NCBI RefSeq assembly: GCF_002086735.1
Contig: NZ_MVIJ01000006.1
Coordinates: 62,001 to 126,000 of the forward strand
Length of the DNA: 64,000 bases
From: Mycobacterium scrofulaceum
GTDB lineage: Bacteria > Actinomycetota > Actinomycetes > Mycobacteriales > Mycobacteriaceae
Direction: 5' to 3'
Shown here piece by piece: positions 53,958 through 62,261 of this stretch. The notes under the pieces are model-generated. The model saw only the letters and a list, made by a program, of their open reading frames with translations. It did no database searches and had not been told where the DNA came from. Each line of letters opens with the position of its first letter. Position 1 is the stretch's first letter. The position numbers and the translations under genes were made by a program.

Positions 53958-54374
53958 GTGGCCGAATTCGACCCCAAGGCCGGCTTCAGCCGGTCCCCGG
54001 TGGCCCGGATGGCCACGGTCACGCCCGACGGCCTCCCCCACCTGGTCCCGGTGGTCTTCGCGGTCGGCGAGGACTCCGCCGACGTGGTGTACACCGCCGT
54101 CGACGCGAAACCCAAGACGACGCGCCGGCTGCGGCGGCTGGCCAACATCGAGCACAACGGCCACGTGAGCCTGCTCGTCGACCAATACGCCGACGACTGG
54201 ACGCGGTTGTGGTGGGTACGGGTCGACGGCACGGCCACCATTCACACCGACAACGCCGTGCTGGAGTCGGCATACCGGCTGCTGCGCGCCAAATACCCTC
54301 AGTATCAATCGGTTCCGCTGGACGGACCGGTGATCGCGATCGCGGTGCGCCGCTGGTCGAGCTGGCACGCCTGA
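53958..54374 (+). CDS. PPOX-class F420-dependent protein (Rv0121c type)
   Basis: A 138-residue split-barrel flavin/F420-binding protein: RSPVARMATVTPDGLPHLVP, VYTAVDAKPKTTRRLRRLAN, HVSLLVDQYADDWTRLWWVR and the C-terminal IAIAVRRWSSWHA. The TTRRLRRL segment contacts the cofactor phosphate, and PPOX-class proteins of this group (Rv0121c, 144 residues) bind F420. Substrate unknown. It begins with GTG without a ribosome site. The PE_PGRS2 region of M. tuberculosis (Rv0122-Rv0124) is absent between this gene and pepA. Confidence 0.92.
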   Translation: MAEFDPKAGFSRSPVARMATVTPDGLPHLVPVVFAVGEDSADVVYTAVDAKPKTTRRLRRLANIEHNGHVSLLVDQYADDWTRLWWVRVDGTATIHTDNAVLESAYRLLRAKYPQYQSVPLDGPVIAIAVRRWSSWHA

Positions 54375-54535
54375 CGGGTGGCGCGGGCCTCCCACCGGGC
54401 CGGGGCAATCGTGGCCGCTACGTGGCCTTGTGTTGGGCCCCCGTTGGGGGAACAGTTGCTTATGGACTCTGTGAGCTAGGACACACGACGCTGGCGCACC
54501 CCGGCGATGCGGCCGGAGAGAACTGGAGGAACCTC
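54375..54535 (+). promoter_or_regulatory. Leader of fusA2 with hairpin and CRP-like site
   Basis: A CCCCC-GTT-GGGGG hairpin at 54438-54450 may terminate the upstream gene. TGTGA-N6-ACACA at 54470-54485 differs in one base from a CRP box. No gene is seen here. Confidence 0.3.
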
Positions 54536-56695
54536 ATGGCGGACAAGGCGAATGCTTCCCAGGGCGCGGCGGCCGCTGCCACCCCTGCCGGCCCACGCGA
54601 TGTGCGCAACATCGTCCTGGTCGGACCGTCGGGTGCCGGCAAGACCACCCTGGTCGAGGCGCTGCTGCTCGCCGGCGGGGTGCTGAGCAGAGCGGGTTCG
54701 GTCACCGACGGCAGCACGGTATGCGACTACGACGAGGCCGAGATCCGCCAACAGCGGTCCGTCGGCCTCGCCGTGGCGTCCTTGGCGCACGACGGCATCA
54801 AGATCAACCTGGTGGACACGCCCGGGTACGCCGATTTCGTCGGTGAGCTACGCGCCGGCCTGCGCGCCGCGGACTGCGCGCTGTTCGTGATCGCCGCCAA
54901 CGAGGGCGTCGACGAACCCACCAAATCGCTGTGGCAGGAATGCGATCGGGTCGGCATGCCCCGCGCCGTGGTGATCACCAAGCTCGACCACACCCGCGCC
55001 AACTACGCCGAGGCGCTGACCTCCGCGCAGAACGCGTTCGGCGACAAGGTGTTACCGCTCTACCTGCCGACCGGCCTGCCGTCCTGCGAAGGCCTGATCG
55101 GCCTGCTGTCGCAGACCCGCTACCGGTACGCCGACGGACGGAGGACCGCGCAGCCGCCCGAGCCTTCCGACGCCGAGCGCATCGAGGAGGCGCGCGGCAC
55201 CCTCATCGAGGGCATCATCGAGGAATCCGAGGACGAGTCGCTGATGGATCGCTACCTCGGCGGCGAGTCCATCGACGAAGCCGTGCTCATCGAGGACCTG
55301 GAGCGGGCCGTCGCCCGCGGGTCGTTCTTCCCGGTGATCCCGGTCTGCAGCAGCACCGGCGTCGGCACCCAGGAGCTGCTGGAGGTCACCACGCGCGGAT
55401 TCCCGTCCCCGATGGAACATCCCCTCCCCGAGGTCTTCACGCCGCAGGGCGCCCCGCACGCGACGCTGACCTGCGACCCCGCCGCACCGCTGCTGGCCGA
55501 GGTGGTGAAGACGACGTCGGACCCCTACGTCGGACGGCTCAGCCTGGTCCGGGTGTTCTCCGGGACCATCAGGCCCGACACGACGGTTCATGTGTCGGGC
55601 CATTTCGCATCGTTTTTCGGGGCGGTCAACGGGAACGGCGGCACGCACCCCGATCACGACGAAGACGAACGCGTCGGCGCCCTGTCGTTTCCGCTGGGAA
55701 AGCAGCAGCGCCCCGCCCCGGTCGTGGTGGCGGGTGACATCTGCGCGATCGGCAAGCTGAGCCGGGCCGAGACGGGTGACACCCTCTCGGACAAGGCGGA
55801 GCCGCTCGTGCTCAAACCGTGGACGATGCCCGAACCCCTGCTGCCGGTCGCGATCCAGGCGCACGCGAAGACCGACGAGGACAAGCTGTCCGTCGGGCTG
55901 GGCCGGCTGGCCGCCGAGGACCCGACGCTGCGCATCGAGCAGAACCCCGAAACCCACCAGATCGTGTTGTGGTGCATGGGCGAGGCCCACGCCGGCGTCG
56001 TCCTCGACGCGCTGGCCAACCGATACGGCGTCACGGTCGACACCGTCGAGCTTCGCGTGCCGCTGCGAGAAACGTTCGCCGGCAAGGCAAAAGGCCACGG
56101 CCGGCACGTCAAGCAATCCGGGGGGCACGGTCAATACGCGGTGTGTGACATCGAGGTGGAGCCGCTACCGGAGGGTTCGGGATTCGAGTTCCTGGACAAG
56201 GTGGTCGGCGGGGCGGTTCCGCGGCAGTTCATCCCGAGCGTGGAAAAGGGGGTGCGCGCGCAGATGGAGAAGGGCGTGCACGCCGGCTACCCGGTGGTCG
56301 ACGTCCGGGTCACGCTGCTCGACGGCAAGGCCCACAGCGTCGACTCCTCGGATTTCGCTTTCCAGATGGCGGGCTCCCTGGCGCTGCGCGAGGCGGCCGC
56401 GGCGACGAAGGTGAGCCTGCTCGAGCCCATCGACGAGGTGGCGGTGCTGGTGCCCGACGACTTCGTGGGTGCGGTGATGGGTGACCTGTCGGGCCGGCGT
56501 GGCCGGCTGCTCGGCACCGACACCGCGGGCAACGAACGCACGCTGGTCAGGGCCGAGGTGCCCCAGGTGGAGTTGACGCGGTACGCGATCGACTTGCGTT
56601 CACTGGCCCACGGCGCCGCGTCGTTCACCCGTACCTTCGTCCGCTACGAACCCATGCCGGAGGCCGCGGCCACCCGGGTGAAGGCCACCGCCTGA
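54536..56695 (+). CDS. fusA2: Elongation factor G-like protein EF-G2
   Basis: A 719-residue EF-G paralogue (Rv0120c). GTPase motifs: G1 GPSGAGKTTLVE (about residues 31-42), G3 DTPGYADF, G4 ITKLDHTRAN. The switch II histidine of canonical EF-G (DTPGH) is Tyr98 here and the G4 NKxD is TKLD, consistent with a factor that has little or no ribosome-stimulated GTPase activity. Domains II to V follow (VSGHFASFFGAVNGN, HVKQSGGHGQYAVC, GDLSGRRGRLLGTD). An acidic Ala-rich N-terminus precedes G1. GGAGGA precedes the ATG. Role unclear. Confidence 0.95.
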   Translation: MADKANASQGAAAAATPAGPRDVRNIVLVGPSGAGKTTLVEALLLAGGVLSRAGSVTDGSTVCDYDEAEIRQQRSVGLAVASLAHDGIKINLVDTPGYADFVGELRAGLRAADCALFVIAANEGVDEPTKSLWQECDRVGMPRAVVITKLDHTRANYAEALTSAQNAFGDKVLPLYLPTGLPSCEGLIGLLSQTRYRYADGRRTAQPPEPSDAERIEEARGTLIEGIIEESEDESLMDRYLGGESIDEAVLIEDLERAVARGSFFPVIPVCSSTGVGTQELLEVTTRGFPSPMEHPLPEVFTPQGAPHATLTCDPAAPLLAEVVKTTSDPYVGRLSLVRVFSGTIRPDTTVHVSGHFASFFGAVNGNGGTHPDHDEDERVGALSFPLGKQQRPAPVVVAGDICAIGKLSRAETGDTLSDKAEPLVLKPWTMPEPLLPVAIQAHAKTDEDKLSVGLGRLAAEDPTLRIEQNPETHQIVLWCMGEAHAGVVLDALANRYGVTVDTVELRVPLRETFAGKAKGHGRHVKQSGGHGQYAVCDIEVEPLPEGSGFEFLDKVVGGAVPRQFIPSVEKGVRAQMEKGVHAGYPVVDVRVTLLDGKAHSVDSSDFAFQMAGSLALREAAAATKVSLLEPIDEVAVLVPDDFVGAVMGDLSGRRGRLLGTDTAGNERTLVRAEVPQVELTRYAIDLRSLAHGAASFTRTFVRYEPMPEAAATRVKATA

Positions 56696-56711
56696 GCCGT
56701 CGCTTCGAGCC

Positions 56712-58292
56712 CTAGCCGCCCCGGCCGAATTGCCGGGCGACGGCGCGGCGGTCCAGGGAGCCTTTCGCGGTGTGCGGCAGCTCGGCCGCCTGCTGGAAGC
56801 TGGCCGGCACCTCGAAGGGGGCCAGCCGGTCGCGGCCGAACGCCGCGAGTTCGTCCGCGGTCGGCCCCGCGGATCCCCGCGGAACGATCACCGCGGCCAC
56901 CGTCTCGCCGTACAGCTTGTCGGGCACCCCGAAGACGGCCACCTCCAGGACGTCGGGGTGGCTGGCCAGCACGCCCTCGACGCGCTCGGGTGAGATCTTC
57001 TCCCCGCCCCGGTTGATGAGTTCCTTGATCCGGCCCCGGATGACCAGGTCGCCCGCCGCCGACAGCGTTCCCAAGTCACCGGTGCGCAGCCAACCGTCGG
57101 TGAAGTTGGCGGCGGTGATCGCCGGGTCGCCGAGGTACCCGCGGACCACGGTGGGCCCGCGCAACCAGACCTCGCCGACCTCCCCCGCCGGCGCCGGCCG
57201 GCCGCCGGACCCGGCGATCCTGATTTCCGGCCCGGTCGAACGGCCGACGAGACCCTGTGTGGCAGCAGGGTTTTCGGTGTTGCCGATTCCAGTCGTCGCC
57301 ACCTGGTGGGTGGCTTCGGTCATGCCGAAGGCGCACACCACCGGCGCGGAGAAGGTGTCCTGCAGCGCCTGCGCCGTTTCGGCGGTGAGCGGGGCGCTGC
57401 AACTGCGGATGAACCGCAACGCCGTGCCGCCGTGCCGGTGGGTTGCTGCCCGCTCCAACAGGATCTGGTGAATCGTGGGGACGGCCGTGTACCAGGTGGC
57501 GCCGACGGCGTCGATGTCGTCCCAGAAGGTGTGCGCCGAGAACCGCCCGCGCGCGGGCAGCAACACCGCGCCCCCGGACACCAGGGTGGCCAGCAGCGCG
57601 GCGAGCAGCCCGTGGCCGTGGTAAAGCGGCATCACGGCCACCGTGGCGTCTTCGGGGCCCAGGCCGTATCCGGCGATGATGGCCCGCACCGAGCCGGCGA
57701 CGTTGCCGCGGGTCCAGGGCACCATTTTCGGCGTCCCGGTAGTTCCCCCGGTGAACATGATCATGGCGTCGTCGTCGCACAGCCCTTCGGGCGTCGAAAA
57801 ACTCTGTGCCCCATCGCCTCCGGCCTCGAGTTCCACCGTCGGTGCGCCCGGCGCCGGGGCGGCCTTCACCGCCAGCGGCCACCACGGCACTCCTTGGCCC
57901 TCGTCAGGCGCCTCGCCGTCGATGAGCACCGTCCGGGCCCCGACGGCTTCGCTGCGGGCACGCTGCTCACCGACCGGCAGCGCCGGGTCCAACGGAACCG
58001 CGACCAGGTCGGCGCGCGACGCGGCCAGCAGCGCCACGACGAATTCCGGGTTGCTTCCGGAGCGCAGCGCGACGCGGTCACCCGGCCGCAGCCCGTGCCC
58101 CTTCAGCGCCTCGGCCAGGTCGTCGACCAGCCGCAGCAGATCGCGGTAGCCGATCGGTGTCCGATCGGCGGTGACGACCAGCGCGGGCGCGTCGGGGGAC
58201 CGCCGTGCCGCCTCCTCGACCAGATCGGCGAGGCGTGGGCCCCGCGTCTCCGTCCCCATGGCCTCGCCGCCGATGACCGCCTCAGGTTTCAT
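56712..58292 (-). CDS. fadD7: Acyl-CoA synthetase FadD7 (ANL superfamily)
   Basis: A 526-residue AMP-forming ligase, like Rv0119 (525). Motifs: P-loop MFTGGTTGTPKMVPWT (about residue 180), FGMTEATHQVAT, DGWLRTGDLGTLSAAGD and the catalytic lysine region TAKGSLDRRAV near the C-terminus. The position next to oxalyl-CoA decarboxylase suggests an oxalate or short dicarboxylate CoA ligase, as plant and yeast oxalyl-CoA synthetases belong to this group. It is divergent from oxcA. An AAAGGGAG site precedes the ATG; ATG at 58259 is also in frame. Confidence 0.93.
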   Translation of the reverse strand: MKPEAVIGGEAMGTETRGPRLADLVEEAARRSPDAPALVVTADRTPIGYRDLLRLVDDLAEALKGHGLRPGDRVALRSGSNPEFVVALLAASRADLVAVPLDPALPVGEQRARSEAVGARTVLIDGEAPDEGQGVPWWPLAVKAAPAPGAPTVELEAGGDGAQSFSTPEGLCDDDAMIMFTGGTTGTPKMVPWTRGNVAGSVRAIIAGYGLGPEDATVAVMPLYHGHGLLAALLATLVSGGAVLLPARGRFSAHTFWDDIDAVGATWYTAVPTIHQILLERAATHRHGGTALRFIRSCSAPLTAETAQALQDTFSAPVVCAFGMTEATHQVATTGIGNTENPAATQGLVGRSTGPEIRIAGSGGRPAPAGEVGEVWLRGPTVVRGYLGDPAITAANFTDGWLRTGDLGTLSAAGDLVIRGRIKELINRGGEKISPERVEGVLASHPDVLEVAVFGVPDKLYGETVAAVIVPRGSAGPTADELAAFGRDRLAPFEVPASFQQAAELPHTAKGSLDRRAVARQFGRGG

Positions 58293-58539
58293 CGCCGCAC
58301 TCCCTTTCGCTTCGTCGTCAATCCGCTCGAAGATTGCCGGGTGGCCGTCCGTCCGTCCAATACCGATCCGCTCACGACCGATAACCGTTGACTATTGACT
58401 CACAGAAGGCGGCTTGCCAGCACCGATAAACGCTGTGAATCGCTGCATAGCGGCCCGGTCTTGGACACCCGCCTGGCCGCCGGGCCAGAGTATGGCCGAG
58501 GCTTTACCCCACCGAGACCACACACGAGGAGTCGCCACC
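58293..58539. promoter_or_regulatory. Divergent fadD7-oxcA promoter region
   Basis: No gene is recognised. TTGACT occurs twice (58388-58393 and 58395-58400), and ACCGATAA(C/A)CG is repeated at 58377 and 58422, 45 bases apart. They may be regulator half-sites; no clear -10 was found. Confidence 0.3.
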
Positions 58540-60273
58540 ATGACCGCACTTTCGGCATCTCCCGGCCAAGCGCAGGGGCCCGCGCGTTTGATCGACGGCT
58601 TCCACCTGGTGGTGGAGGCGCTCAAGGCCAACGACGTCGACACGATCTACGGGATCGTGGGCATTCCCATCACCGACCTCGCCCGCGTCGCGCAGGCCTC
58701 CGGCATCCGTTACATCGGCTTCCGCCAGGAGAGCTCGGCGGGCAACGCCGCGGCGGCCGCGGGATTCCTCAACCGCCGACCGGGCGTGTGCCTCACGACG
58801 TCCGGGCCCGGCTTCCTCAACGGCCTGCCCGCTCTGGCCAACGCCACCGCGAACTGCTTCCCGATGATCCAGATCTCGGGCTCCAGCAATCGGGCGCTGG
58901 TCGATCTGCAACGCGGTGACTACCAGGACATCGACCAGCTCGACGCGGCGCGGCCGTTCGCGAAGGCGGCCTACCGGATCGGCCGCGTCGAGGACATCGG
59001 CCGCGGTGTCGCGCGCGCCGTGCGCACCGCGATCTCCGGGCGTCCCGGCGGCGTCTACCTCGACATCCCCGGGGAGGTGTTGGGCCAGGCGATGAATGCC
59101 GACGACGCCGCGGCCACGGTCTGGCGGATCGTCGACCCCGCGCCGCGCCAACTGCCGGCGCCCGAGGCGGTCGAGCGCGCGCTGCAGCTGCTCGCACAGG
59201 CGCAGCGACCGTTGATCGTGTTGGGCAAGGGCGCCGCATACGCGCAGGCCGACAACCTGATTCGCGAATTCGTCGAGGCCTCCGGAATTCCGTTCCTGCC
59301 GATGTCGATGGCCAAGGGGCTGCTGCCGGATTCCCACCCGCAGTCGGCGGCCGCCGCGCGTTCGCTCGCGCTCGGCCGCGCCGACGTGGTGGTGTTGGTC
59401 GGCGCCCGCCTGAATTGGCTACTCGGACACGGGGAGTCGCCGCAGTGGTCCGCCGACGCCCGGTTCGTGCAGGTCGACATCGCCCCGTCGGAGTTCGACA
59501 GCAATCAGCCGATCGCGGCCCCCCTGGCCGGCGACATCGGCTCGGTGATGGCGGCGCTGCGCGACGGCGTGGCCGCCCACCCCCTCACCGTGCCCGAGGA
59601 ATGGACCAAGGAGTTGGCCGCCCGCACCGAACGCAACGACGCCAAGATGCGCGAGCGACTGGCCGAAGACCCGCGCCCGATGCGCTTCTACAACGCGCTG
59701 GGCGCGATTCGCACCGTGCTGCAAGCGAACCCGGACGCATATGTGGTCAACGAGGGGGCCAACGCGCTCGACCTGGCGCGCAACGTGATCGGCATGGAGG
59801 TGCCGCGACACCGGCTCGACACCGGGACCTGGGGCACGATGGGCATCGGCATGGGCTACGCCATCGCCGCCGCCGTCGAGACGGGCCAACCCGTGGTGGC
59901 CATCGAGGGTGACAGCGCATTCGGCTTCAGCGGCATGGAGATCGAGACCATCTGCCGCTACCGGCTTCCGGTGACCGTCGTGATTCTCAACAACGGCGGC
60001 GTCTACCGCGGCGACGAGGCCGCCGATGGTACGGACCCGGCACCCACCGTCCTGAATGCGCGGGCGCATCACGAGCTGCTCGCGGAAGCCTTCGGCGGCA
60101 AGGGGTATCACGTCACCACCCCGGCCGAGCTGCGGTCGGCGCTGTCCGATTCCATCGCGGCGCGGACACCGTCGATCATCGACTGCGAGCTCGACCCGGC
60201 GGCGGGGGTGGAAAGCGGGCATCTGGCGGGCCTGAACCCGACGAGCGCGGCGGCGGTCAGCGCCGGTGGGTGA
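58540..60273 (+). CDS. oxcA: Oxalyl-CoA decarboxylase OxcA
   Basis: A 577-residue ThDP enzyme that converts oxalyl-CoA to formyl-CoA and CO2 (Rv0118c, 582 residues). Motifs: IVGIPITDLARVAQ, the ThDP glutamate in GFRQESSAGNAAAAAGFL (about residue 60), LTTSGPGFLNGLPAL, and the Mg/ThDP motif EGDSAFGFSGMEIETI to ILNNGGVYRG. The C-terminus extends AGLNPTSAAAVSAGG and overlaps the convergent oxyS end by 17 bases. GAGGAG precedes the ATG. With fadD7 it forms an oxalate-degrading pair. Confidence 0.95.
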   Translation: MTALSASPGQAQGPARLIDGFHLVVEALKANDVDTIYGIVGIPITDLARVAQASGIRYIGFRQESSAGNAAAAAGFLNRRPGVCLTTSGPGFLNGLPALANATANCFPMIQISGSSNRALVDLQRGDYQDIDQLDAARPFAKAAYRIGRVEDIGRGVARAVRTAISGRPGGVYLDIPGEVLGQAMNADDAAATVWRIVDPAPRQLPAPEAVERALQLLAQAQRPLIVLGKGAAYAQADNLIREFVEASGIPFLPMSMAKGLLPDSHPQSAAAARSLALGRADVVVLVGARLNWLLGHGESPQWSADARFVQVDIAPSEFDSNQPIAAPLAGDIGSVMAALRDGVAAHPLTVPEEWTKELAARTERNDAKMRERLAEDPRPMRFYNALGAIRTVLQANPDAYVVNEGANALDLARNVIGMEVPRHRLDTGTWGTMGIGMGYAIAAAVETGQPVVAIEGDSAFGFSGMEIETICRYRLPVTVVILNNGGVYRGDEAADGTDPAPTVLNARAHHELLAEAFGGKGYHVTTPAELRSALSDSIAARTPSIIDCELDPAAGVESGHLAGLNPTSAAAVSAGG

Positions 60274-61189
60274 TCTGCTGCAGCTGCGCGTCGAAGAACT
60301 CGTCGAGCGACAGCCCCGCCGCGGAAGCGGCGAGCGCGCGGGCGATCGGCGAACCGGGTCCGGCGGAATTGGTCGCCAGGGCGATCTCGGCCTTGAGCAC
60401 CGGATCGACCATCTCCACCGCACGGACTTCGGGGCCCAGCGGCGACGTCCACAGCCAGGTGTGCGGCACGATGCAGGCCCAGTTCCCCGCTGCCACCTGA
60501 GCGAATAGCGAAGCGACGGAGTCGGTTTCGACCTGTGGGATCACTTCGATGTCATGATCGGCGAAGGCCTTGTCGATGATTTGGCGGTCCCGCATGTCGG
60601 GGGTGAGGAGCGCCAGCGGCAACTGCGCCGCCTCCGGCCAGGTCGTGGTCGCCGCGGCGGACCCCAACATGTCCGCGGGTGACAGCAGCACGTAGTGCTC
60701 TTCGTACAGCGGCACCAGGTTGACGTCGTGGGCCTCATCCGGCGCCGCGTGCACGATCGCGGCGTCCAGTTCGAATTCGCGCAGCCGCCGGTACAATTCG
60801 GTGCCCGCCAACCGGGAAAGGATGTGCACCTTGGCCAGCGGGTGCGCCGAACAGAACGCCGAGAGCACCAGGGAGGCGGTCATCGAGGCGGTGGGGACCG
60901 TGCCCAGCCGCAGCATGCCCGTGATGCCCGACCGCACCGCATGGACCTCCGCCTTGAAAGCGTCGTGCTCGGCGAGAATCCGCCTGGCCCACACCACCAA
61001 CCGCTCGCCTTCCGGGGTCAGGCCCTCGAAGCTGTGTCCGCGATTGATCAGCGTGACGTTGAGCTCGCGTTCCAGCTTGGCGATCGCGGCGGACAGCGCG
61101 GGTTGGGACACGAAGCACTTCTCGGCCGCCCGGGCGAAGTGACGCTCCTGCGCGACCGCCACGAAGTACTCCAGCTGACGGAAGAGCAC
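60257..61189 (-). CDS. oxyS: LysR-family regulator OxyS
   Basis: A 310-residue LysR regulator (Rv0117, 314 residues). The winged HTH is FRQLEYFVAVAQERHFARAA, SQPALSAAIAKLERELNVTL; the effector domain contains MLRLGTVPTASMTASLVL and DAAIVHAAPDEAHDVNLVPL. The M. tuberculosis protein affects katG expression; its ligand is unknown, and adjacency to oxcA makes oxalate metabolism a possible target. It starts with GTG at 61189 and a GGAGG site. Convergent overlap with oxcA is conserved. Confidence 0.93.
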   Translation of the reverse strand: MLFRQLEYFVAVAQERHFARAAEKCFVSQPALSAAIAKLERELNVTLINRGHSFEGLTPEGERLVVWARRILAEHDAFKAEVHAVRSGITGMLRLGTVPTASMTASLVLSAFCSAHPLAKVHILSRLAGTELYRRLREFELDAAIVHAAPDEAHDVNLVPLYEEHYVLLSPADMLGSAAATTTWPEAAQLPLALLTPDMRDRQIIDKAFADHDIEVIPQVETDSVASLFAQVAAGNWACIVPHTWLWTSPLGPEVRAVEMVDPVLKAEIALATNSAGPGSPIARALAASAAGLSLDEFFDAQLQQITHRR

Positions 61190-61320
61190 CCGTGCCTCCT
61201 CGGCCCGACGGAGTTTTGCTGAGGCTAACGCGTCGCCCGCACACCAGCCAGTCCGGCCGGCGGACGGCGGCCGGCGAGCCCCCAGTTGTTTGCTGAAAGT
61301 GGCACTGCGGGAACAGCCGG

Positions 61321-61326
61321 TAGAAT
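61321..61326 (+). promoter_or_regulatory. -10 box of the L,D-transpeptidase gene
   Basis: TAGAAT, 39 bases before the ATG at 61366, followed by a GAAGGGCGG ribosome site. A convincing -35 was not found. Confidence 0.4.
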
Positions 61327-61365
61327 AGAGTCTCGTCAATCGCACCATCTCGAAGGGCGGGCGCT

Positions 61366-62121
61366 ATGCGTCGAGGTGTTCGTTATCTATTTGTTATGGT
61401 CGCGATCACGGCGATGGGCCTGGTCGCATCCCCCGCCCGCGCCCACGCGTCGCTGCCGCTCCCGCAACCCGTCCCGGCCGTTGCCTCGGTTTTGCCGGCT
61501 AACGGCGCCGTGGTGGGCGTTGCGCACCCGGTGGTCGTGACCTTCACCGCGCCGGTCGACGACCGCGCGGCCGTCGAGCGGTCCATCCGCGTGACCTCGC
61601 CGAGCAACACCACCGGGCACTTCGAGTGGGTCAAGGACAACGTCGTGCAGTGGGTGCCCAACCAGTACTGGCCCGCCCACACCCACGTTTCGGTCGGCAT
61701 TCAGGCCCTGACCACTGGTTTCGACACCGGAGACGCCCTGCTCGGTGTCGCCAGCATCTCCGCGCACACCTTCACCGTCAGCCGGAACGGCGAGGTGCTG
61801 CGCACCATGCCGGCGTCGATGGGCAAGCCCAGCAGGCCCACGCCGATCGGCAACTTCACCGCCCTCGAGAAGCAGCGCACCGTCGTCATGGACTCCCGGA
61901 CCATCGGCATCCCGCTCAGCTCGCCCGAGGGGTACAAGATCACCGCCAGTTATGCGGTTCGCGTCACCTGGAGCGGCGTCTACGTGCACTCGGCACCCTG
62001 GTCGGTCGACTCGCAGGGCTATGCCAACGTGAGTCATGGCTGCATCAACCTCAGTCCCGACAACGCCGCCTGGTACTTCAACCAGGTGAACGTCGGCGAC
62101 CCCATCCAAGTCGTCGCCTGA
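61366..62121 (+). CDS. ldtA: L,D-transpeptidase (LdtMt1-like)
   Basis: A 251-residue exported L,D-transpeptidase orthologous to Rv0116c (LdtMt1, 251 residues), which makes 3-3 cross-links in peptidoglycan and is a target of carbapenems. An N-terminal signal sequence (VRYLFVMVAITAMGLVASPARAHA in two pieces) is followed by a bacterial Ig-like domain (residues 40-120) and the YkuD domain with GVYVHSAPWSVDSQG and the catalytic SHGCINLSPDNA (His and Cys near residues 225-226). GAAGGGCGG precedes the ATG. Divergent from oxyS across 176 bases. Confidence 0.96.
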   Translation: MRRGVRYLFVMVAITAMGLVASPARAHASLPLPQPVPAVASVLPANGAVVGVAHPVVVTFTAPVDDRAAVERSIRVTSPSNTTGHFEWVKDNVVQWVPNQYWPAHTHVSVGIQALTTGFDTGDALLGVASISAHTFTVSRNGEVLRTMPASMGKPSRPTPIGNFTALEKQRTVVMDSRTIGIPLSSPEGYKITASYAVRVTWSGVYVHSAPWSVDSQGYANVSHGCINLSPDNAAWYFNQVNVGDPIQVVA

Positions 62122-62173
62122 CGCCGGTCGCGCCGGCAAACGTTCGGCGCGGCTCGATGCGCGCCGTGCCGTC

Positions 62174-62193
62174 GTTGTGACGACCGTCACAAC
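62174..62193. promoter_or_regulatory. Perfect CRP-type palindrome upstream of the carboxylic acid reductase
   Basis: GTTGTGACG-AC-CGTCACAAC. The core TGTGA-CGACCG-TCACA (62176-62191) is an exact match to the CRP consensus TGTGA-N6-TCACA recognised by mycobacterial CRP (Rv3676). It lies 71 bases before the ATG at 62262. Confidence 0.7.
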
Positions 62194-62261
62194 CATCGAA
62201 CGGAAGACCGGCCCGTGACAGTGAGTTCTCGGTAGACGAGGATCCGAACGGGAGGCTGGCC

